Assembly: GCF_000766865.1 (NCBI RefSeq)
Contig: NZ_JNFA01000024.1
Span: 62,001-126,000, forward strand
Direction of reading: 5' to 3'
Length of the DNA stretch: 64,000 nt
Origin: Listeria booriae
Lineage (GTDB): Bacteria; Bacillota; Bacilli; Lactobacillales; Listeriaceae
Below are positions 61,630-64,000 of this stretch, piece by piece (position 1 is the first letter of the stretch; each line of letters starts with the position of its first letter). The notes below the pieces were generated by a model that was given only the letters and a program-made list of their open reading frames with translations, had not been told where the DNA came from and made no database searches. Made by a program: the position numbers and the translations under genes.

Positions 61630-63201
61630 ATGTTAGCAATAGAGATACATGATGTGAAAAAAGAAATCGCAGATCGGGTTTTATTTGAAATTCCGCATTT
61701 GACGGCGAATCGAGGTCAGCGGATTGGGATTGTAGGTCGAAACGGACTCGGAAAGACGACCTTATTGGAGATATTGGCGGGTGTTGCGACGGCGGATCAA
61801 GGTGGGATAACGCGAAATGGCACGGTAGGGTACTTACCGCAAATTTTGCCGGAAGATGCACGGCTTTCTGGTGGTGAAAAAATGCGCAAAGCGGTACAGC
61901 GAATTTTGGCGGAGCAACCGAATTTGTTATTTGCCGATGAACCGACGTCCAATCTGGATGTAGACAGCGTGAAACACTTGGAGCGGCAATGGAAACGGTA
62001 TGCCGGGACGCTTTTTGTGATTTCGCATGATCGGGCGTTTTTAAATGCAATTTGTACGACAATCTGGGAGCTCGACCAGCAAAAAATCACGGTTTATGCG
62101 GGGAATTACGAAGCTTACGAGACCGCAAAAGCAAAAGAACGCGACCAAGCAATGGCGGGCTACGAACAATACAATGCGAAGAAAAAACAATTAGAAGAAG
62201 CCAAATCCCATCGTGAAAAAACAGCACATGGCTTGAGAACGCCAAACAAACGCTTCAATTCAAAAGAAATTCGAAGCGCCAAACCTGGTAAAGGCGTGCA
62301 AGAAAAGAAGCAACACAAGCTCGTCAAAGCCATCGACCAACGCATCGAACGCCTAGAAAAAGTCGACAAACCGTTCCAACAAAAATCGATTAAAATAACA
62401 CTTCCCGAAGCTAATCAAATCAAACAAGGCAACACCGTCATCCGCGCCACACAATTAGCCGCCAAAGCTGGCAAGCGAGCTTTATTCTCAGACGCCACAT
62501 TCAGCCTAAAAAGCGGTGAAAAAATCGCCCTTATCGGCAAAAATGCAAGTGGCAAAACAACATTCTTACGCCAAGTCATTGCGGGAAACGTAGCTATTCA
62601 ACTCGGTGAAAAAGTCAAAATCGGTTATTTTGATCAGCAATTAAAGCAAGTCGATTTAACGAAAACACTATGGGAAAACATTCAAGCAGTTAGCGTTCAC
62701 GATGACCAAATGAATCGAGATTGCCTCGGTAGTTTGCAATTTACAGCAGACGATTTACCGAAAGACACGAACGTTTTATCTGGCGGCGAACGAGTGAAGT
62801 TAGCGCTTGCCATGATTCTTTTAAGCGATGCGAACGTTCTGATTTTGGATGAGCCGACGAATTATTTGGATATTAACGCCATGAAAGCATTGGAAGAGCT
62901 GATTTCGGGCTACTCTGGCACCGTTTTATTCGTTTCGCATGACCGAACTTTTGTACGAAAAGTAGCGACGAATTTGTTAGTTTTAGAAGATGAGAAATTG
63001 CAGTTATTTGCGGGAAACTATGCGGAATGGGAAGACGCAAAGCAAACGAAAACAACGCGTGTGCAAGAGGATACCTTGCTTTTGGAATTGGAAATGTCGG
63101 CAATCGCTGCGAAATTAATGGAACCACGATTGAAAGCGGCCGAAAAAGCAGAATTAGAGCAGCGATATCAAGAAGTTGCCGCGAAACGCAAGATAAGGTA
63201 A
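61630..63201 (+). CDS. antibiotic-resistance-type ABC-F protein (VgaL/lmo0919-like)
   Basis: 523 residues, two ATPase domains joined by a long linker, no membrane helices. Domain 1: GRNGLGKTT, RLSGGEKMRK, LLFADEPTSNLD; domain 2: GKNASGKTT, VLSGGERVK, LILDEPTNYLD. The linker (~170-265) is lysine-rich and would reach toward the peptidyl-transferase centre, as in Vga/Lsa proteins that protect ribosomes from lincosamides, pleuromutilins and streptogramin A. The attenuator leader and its place after the formate transporter match lmo0919. AGGAGG precedes the ATG. Which drugs it covers cannot be told. Confidence 0.85.
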   Translation: MLAIEIHDVKKEIADRVLFEIPHLTANRGQRIGIVGRNGLGKTTLLEILAGVATADQGGITRNGTVGYLPQILPEDARLSGGEKMRKAVQRILAEQPNLLFADEPTSNLDVDSVKHLERQWKRYAGTLFVISHDRAFLNAICTTIWELDQQKITVYAGNYEAYETAKAKERDQAMAGYEQYNAKKKQLEEAKSHREKTAHGLRTPNKRFNSKEIRSAKPGKGVQEKKQHKLVKAIDQRIERLEKVDKPFQQKSIKITLPEANQIKQGNTVIRATQLAAKAGKRALFSDATFSLKSGEKIALIGKNASGKTTFLRQVIAGNVAIQLGEKVKIGYFDQQLKQVDLTKTLWENIQAVSVHDDQMNRDCLGSLQFTADDLPKDTNVLSGGERVKLALAMILLSDANVLILDEPTNYLDINAMKALEELISGYSGTVLFVSHDRTFVRKVATNLLVLEDEKLQLFAGNYAEWEDAKQTKTTRVQEDTLLLELEMSAIAAKLMEPRLKAAEKAELEQRYQEVAAKRKIR

Positions 63202-63254
63202 TTGCAGAAACAGGTGCTTTCCGTGTACAATGGAGTAGATAAATACACATTGTA
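63202..63254 (+). promoter_or_regulatory. promoter of the Eis-like gene
   Basis: -35 TTGCAG (63202-63207), 18 bp, -10 TACAAT (63226-63231). TACAATG (63226-63232) and CATTGTA (63248-63254) form an inverted repeat over the start site, a possible operator. Confidence 0.45.
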
Positions 63255-63280
63255 TATATTTTAGGAGAGAGGTAGAAACT

Positions 63281-64000
63281 ATGGGACAGCAGGATGTCCA
63301 AGAACGTTTAGAGATGAAAAAATTAGGCATGGAGCATTTGGCGCAGTTCAATGAATTGTTGCGTTACGTGTTTCAAGTGACCAATCAGGACCTTCAAGAA
63401 GTTGGCTGGGAGGAAGACGAAATCGAGCAGGCAAAGCGCCCAGTCTTGCGTAAAGCAGATGTGGTAGGTTGGTTTGACGGTGACAAACTTGTTTCCCAAA
63501 TGGCAGTGTACCCCATGCAAGTCAATATTTTTGGAGAAATATATAAAATGGGTGGCGTTACGGGCGTTGGAACGTATCCGGAGTATGCGAACTTCGGTTT
63601 AATGCACCGCTTGATGCGTCAGAGTTTAAAAGAGATGCGCGACCGGGAGCAGACGATTTCGTATTTGTATCCTTATTCAATTCCATACTATCGCCGTAAA
63701 GGTTGGGAAATCATTTCGGATGTGATGACATTTTCGATTAAAGATACCCAACTTCCTGAAAATGTTCCAGTGAGCGGGATGGTGGAACGTTTAGATATTG
63801 AACACGAAGATGTTTTAAAAACATATAATCGTTTCGCCCAAAATCAGCACGTCGCGATGATTCGTGATTCGCTAGCATGGGAAGAATACTGGCGCTGGGA
63901 ACGTGAAGAAATGATTGCCGCTGTGTATTACGATGAAGCTGGAGAGCCACAAGGTTTTATGTATTACTGGATTGCCGATGATATTTTTCATATGAAAGAA
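63281..64000 (+). CDS. Eis-like GNAT acetyltransferase, C-terminus cut by the window edge
   Basis: 240 residues are visible of a protein that normally runs to about 400. The N-terminal GNAT domain is of the Eis type: MQVNIFGEIYKMGGVTGVGT, PEYANFGLMHRLMRQSLKEM (acetyl-CoA loop) and ISYLYPYSIPYYRRKGWEII. A second GNAT-like domain begins near residue 165, and an SCP2-like domain would follow outside the window. Family members acetylate amines of drugs or peptides, but substrates of Firmicute forms are unknown. ATG at 63281 follows AGGAGAGAGG. Confidence 0.8.
   Translation, partial: MGQQDVQERLEMKKLGMEHLAQFNELLRYVFQVTNQDLQEVGWEEDEIEQAKRPVLRKADVVGWFDGDKLVSQMAVYPMQVNIFGEIYKMGGVTGVGTYPEYANFGLMHRLMRQSLKEMRDREQTISYLYPYSIPYYRRKGWEIISDVMTFSIKDTQLPENVPVSGMVERLDIEHEDVLKTYNRFAQNQHVAMIRDSLAWEEYWRWEREEMIAAVYYDEAGEPQGFMYYWIADDIFHMKE

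Overview
The window looks like chromosome from a Gram-positive, low-to-mid GC Firmicute of the genus Listeria in the broad sense, probably one of the higher-GC species outside the L. monocytogenes group. This rests on gene content recalled from L. monocytogenes: a class III fructose-bisphosphatase, the lafA-lafB glycolipid genes, an LMCA1-type single-site calcium pump, a fused glutamine-binding/permease gene, a TetR/SMR-pair/ddl/murF block, a CshA-type helicase, a formate transporter, a VgaL-type ABC-F gene with an attenuator leader, and ydiF-rex-(ydiKL)-groESL. Several of these blocks are far apart in L. monocytogenes, so gene order is rearranged. No rRNA, tRNA, CRISPR array, insertion sequence or phage gene was seen.

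Layout. 1-11.1 kb: aspartokinase (cut by the window edge) and fbp on the minus strand, then a C26 glutamine amidotransferase, PsiE, an SDR/OsmC pair, the lafA-lafB-flippase-like operon, and an MFS exporter with a small coupled gene. 11.2-21.2 kb: a Crp/PrfA-family regulator, an ABC exporter, and a 2366-residue cell-wall adhesin. 21.2-28.1 kb: an SRPBCC protein, a LysR/acetyltransferase divergon, a TetR/GNAT/QacA-type MFS divergon, and a secreted beta-helix protein. 28.4-42.5 kb: calcium pump, rhodanese, DUF1294, ridA, glutamine ABC transporter, a YclJK-like two-component system with a YclHI-like ABC transporter, a MetE-like methyltransferase and small unknowns. 42.5-48.5 kb: TetR and a heterodimeric SMR pair of guanidinium-exporter type, ddl, murF, and a DEAD-box helicase with a long leader. 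48.6-57.4 kb: ydiF-like ABC-F, rex, an apparent three-gene insertion (ANT(6)-like, winged-helix and unknown proteins), ydiK, ydiL, groES, groEL. 57.5-64 kb: Fic protein, small membrane protein, ung, GyrI-like protein, formate/nitrite transporter, VgaL-type ABC-F gene and an Eis-like acetyltransferase cut by the right edge.

Shared themes are the cell envelope (LTA glycolipid anchor, ddl/murF, adhesin, two-component/ABC module), export and drug response (two MFS, SMR pair, two ABC-F, ANT(6)-like), and stress or redox control (Rex, CIRCE-groESL, helicase).

The most interesting non-coding signals are: (i) two copies of a ~125-130 bp element whose 21-bp arms differ between copies by compensatory changes (6083-6207 and 51632-51761), the second beside a duplicated terminator at the edge of the three-gene insertion; (ii) a leader before the SMR pair with two small hairpins resembling a guanidine-II (mini-ykkC) aptamer, whose loop changes keep loop-loop complementarity; (iii) near-identical promoters before ridA and the MetE-like gene; (iv) an rli53-like attenuator before the ABC-F gene. 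All searches and folding tests needed to confirm these are stated in the findings and were not run.
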